Source: Siphonodentalium dalli (taxonomy: Eukaryota > Mollusca > Scaphopoda > Gadilida > Siphonodentaliidae). Taken from it: 64,000 nt of DNA. The position numbers and the translations under genes were made by a program. Within the stretch, counting starts at the first letter, position 1. Each line of letters starts with the position of its first letter. Shown piece after piece: positions 63,883-64,000 of this stretch. The DNA lies in assembly GCA_032622095.1 (NCBI GenBank), contig CP136064.1, forward strand, positions 256,039,863 to 256,103,862. The letters run 5' to 3'. The notes under the pieces are model-generated. The model saw nothing but the letters and a program-made list of their open reading frames with translations. It made no database searches and was not told where the DNA came from.

Positions 63883-64000
63883 AACCTTTTATTTACTAAA
63901 TAAATTCAGTTATAAAAGTGTAACCGGGATGGTCTATTATTCATTTGTAGGGGTGTTCAGGTAATACAAACAACCGACATATAGAAAAACAGATCATACA
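63883..64000 (+). mobile_element. TTAA-family D MITE, cut by the window end
   Basis: TTAACCTTTTATTTACTAAA then ATTCAGTTATAAAAGTGTAA and GATGGTCTATTATTCATTTG as in 61873-62102. Confidence 0.65.

Overview
This is nuclear DNA of an animal. Coding sequence is thin, split by GT-AG introns, and buried in interspersed repeats. Long cores of ~160-bp tandem units joined to GTCCGTCC-type microsatellites and ending in a 3' hairpin, plus very abundant palindromic MITEs, suggest a lophotrochozoan, most likely a mollusc. The phylum is inferred from repeat style, not proven.

Two host genes are supported, and they are convergent. (1) Plus strand, 3303-31619: the 3' eleven coding exons of an AUTS2/FBRSL1/fibrosin homologue (898 residues plus stop; the 5' end lies outside the window). 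Every exon joins the next in a consistent phase and the order of conserved blocks follows vertebrate AUTS2. The blocks are a His-X repeat, an AFQPK block, a GKWCA...IYHHQQ block, an FLNPAH block, an EWNRLHRTPPSFPTPP block, a charged E/R-rich stretch and a C-terminal PPPLI segment. (2) Minus strand, 60656-56933: a complete two-exon inward-rectifier K+ channel (Kir/KCNJ) of 427 residues with a SIGYG filter.

Repeats fill most of the rest. There are five TTAA-flanked MITE families (A, start CCCTTTACCCAACA; B, CCCTTTCATGAC; C, CCCTTTCAGTGCCA; D, CCCTTTCTATACTAAA; E, AGRTACTCAATCC). Families A-C share one ~66-bp hairpin. A TA-flanked, almost perfectly palindromic ~213-bp Tc1/mariner-type MITE occurs seven times. 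A foldback family (CAGAATGAGGTCCCCAGAGG core) recurs. A hAT MITE has a perfect 8-bp target duplication and a Mutator-like MITE has a 9-bp one. tRNA-like SINE pieces and a RecQ-helicase fragment are also present. Two HINE/pearl-like (non-autonomous Helentron-type) elements carry ~161-bp satellite cores (26417-28692 and 44256-50770). The larger one sits inside a family A MITE and contains a near-identical 2405-bp tandem duplication. No retrovirus, LTR element or Polinton was recognised.

The most unusual feature is in the AUTS2-like gene. Three separate splice junctions lie in tandem repeats that copy the splice site: about 12 decoy acceptors lacking AG before exon 2, three GTAAG donors after exon 3, and three in-frame 57-bp copies of an exon end with its donor at exon 8. 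Exon numbers here count only the exons in this window.
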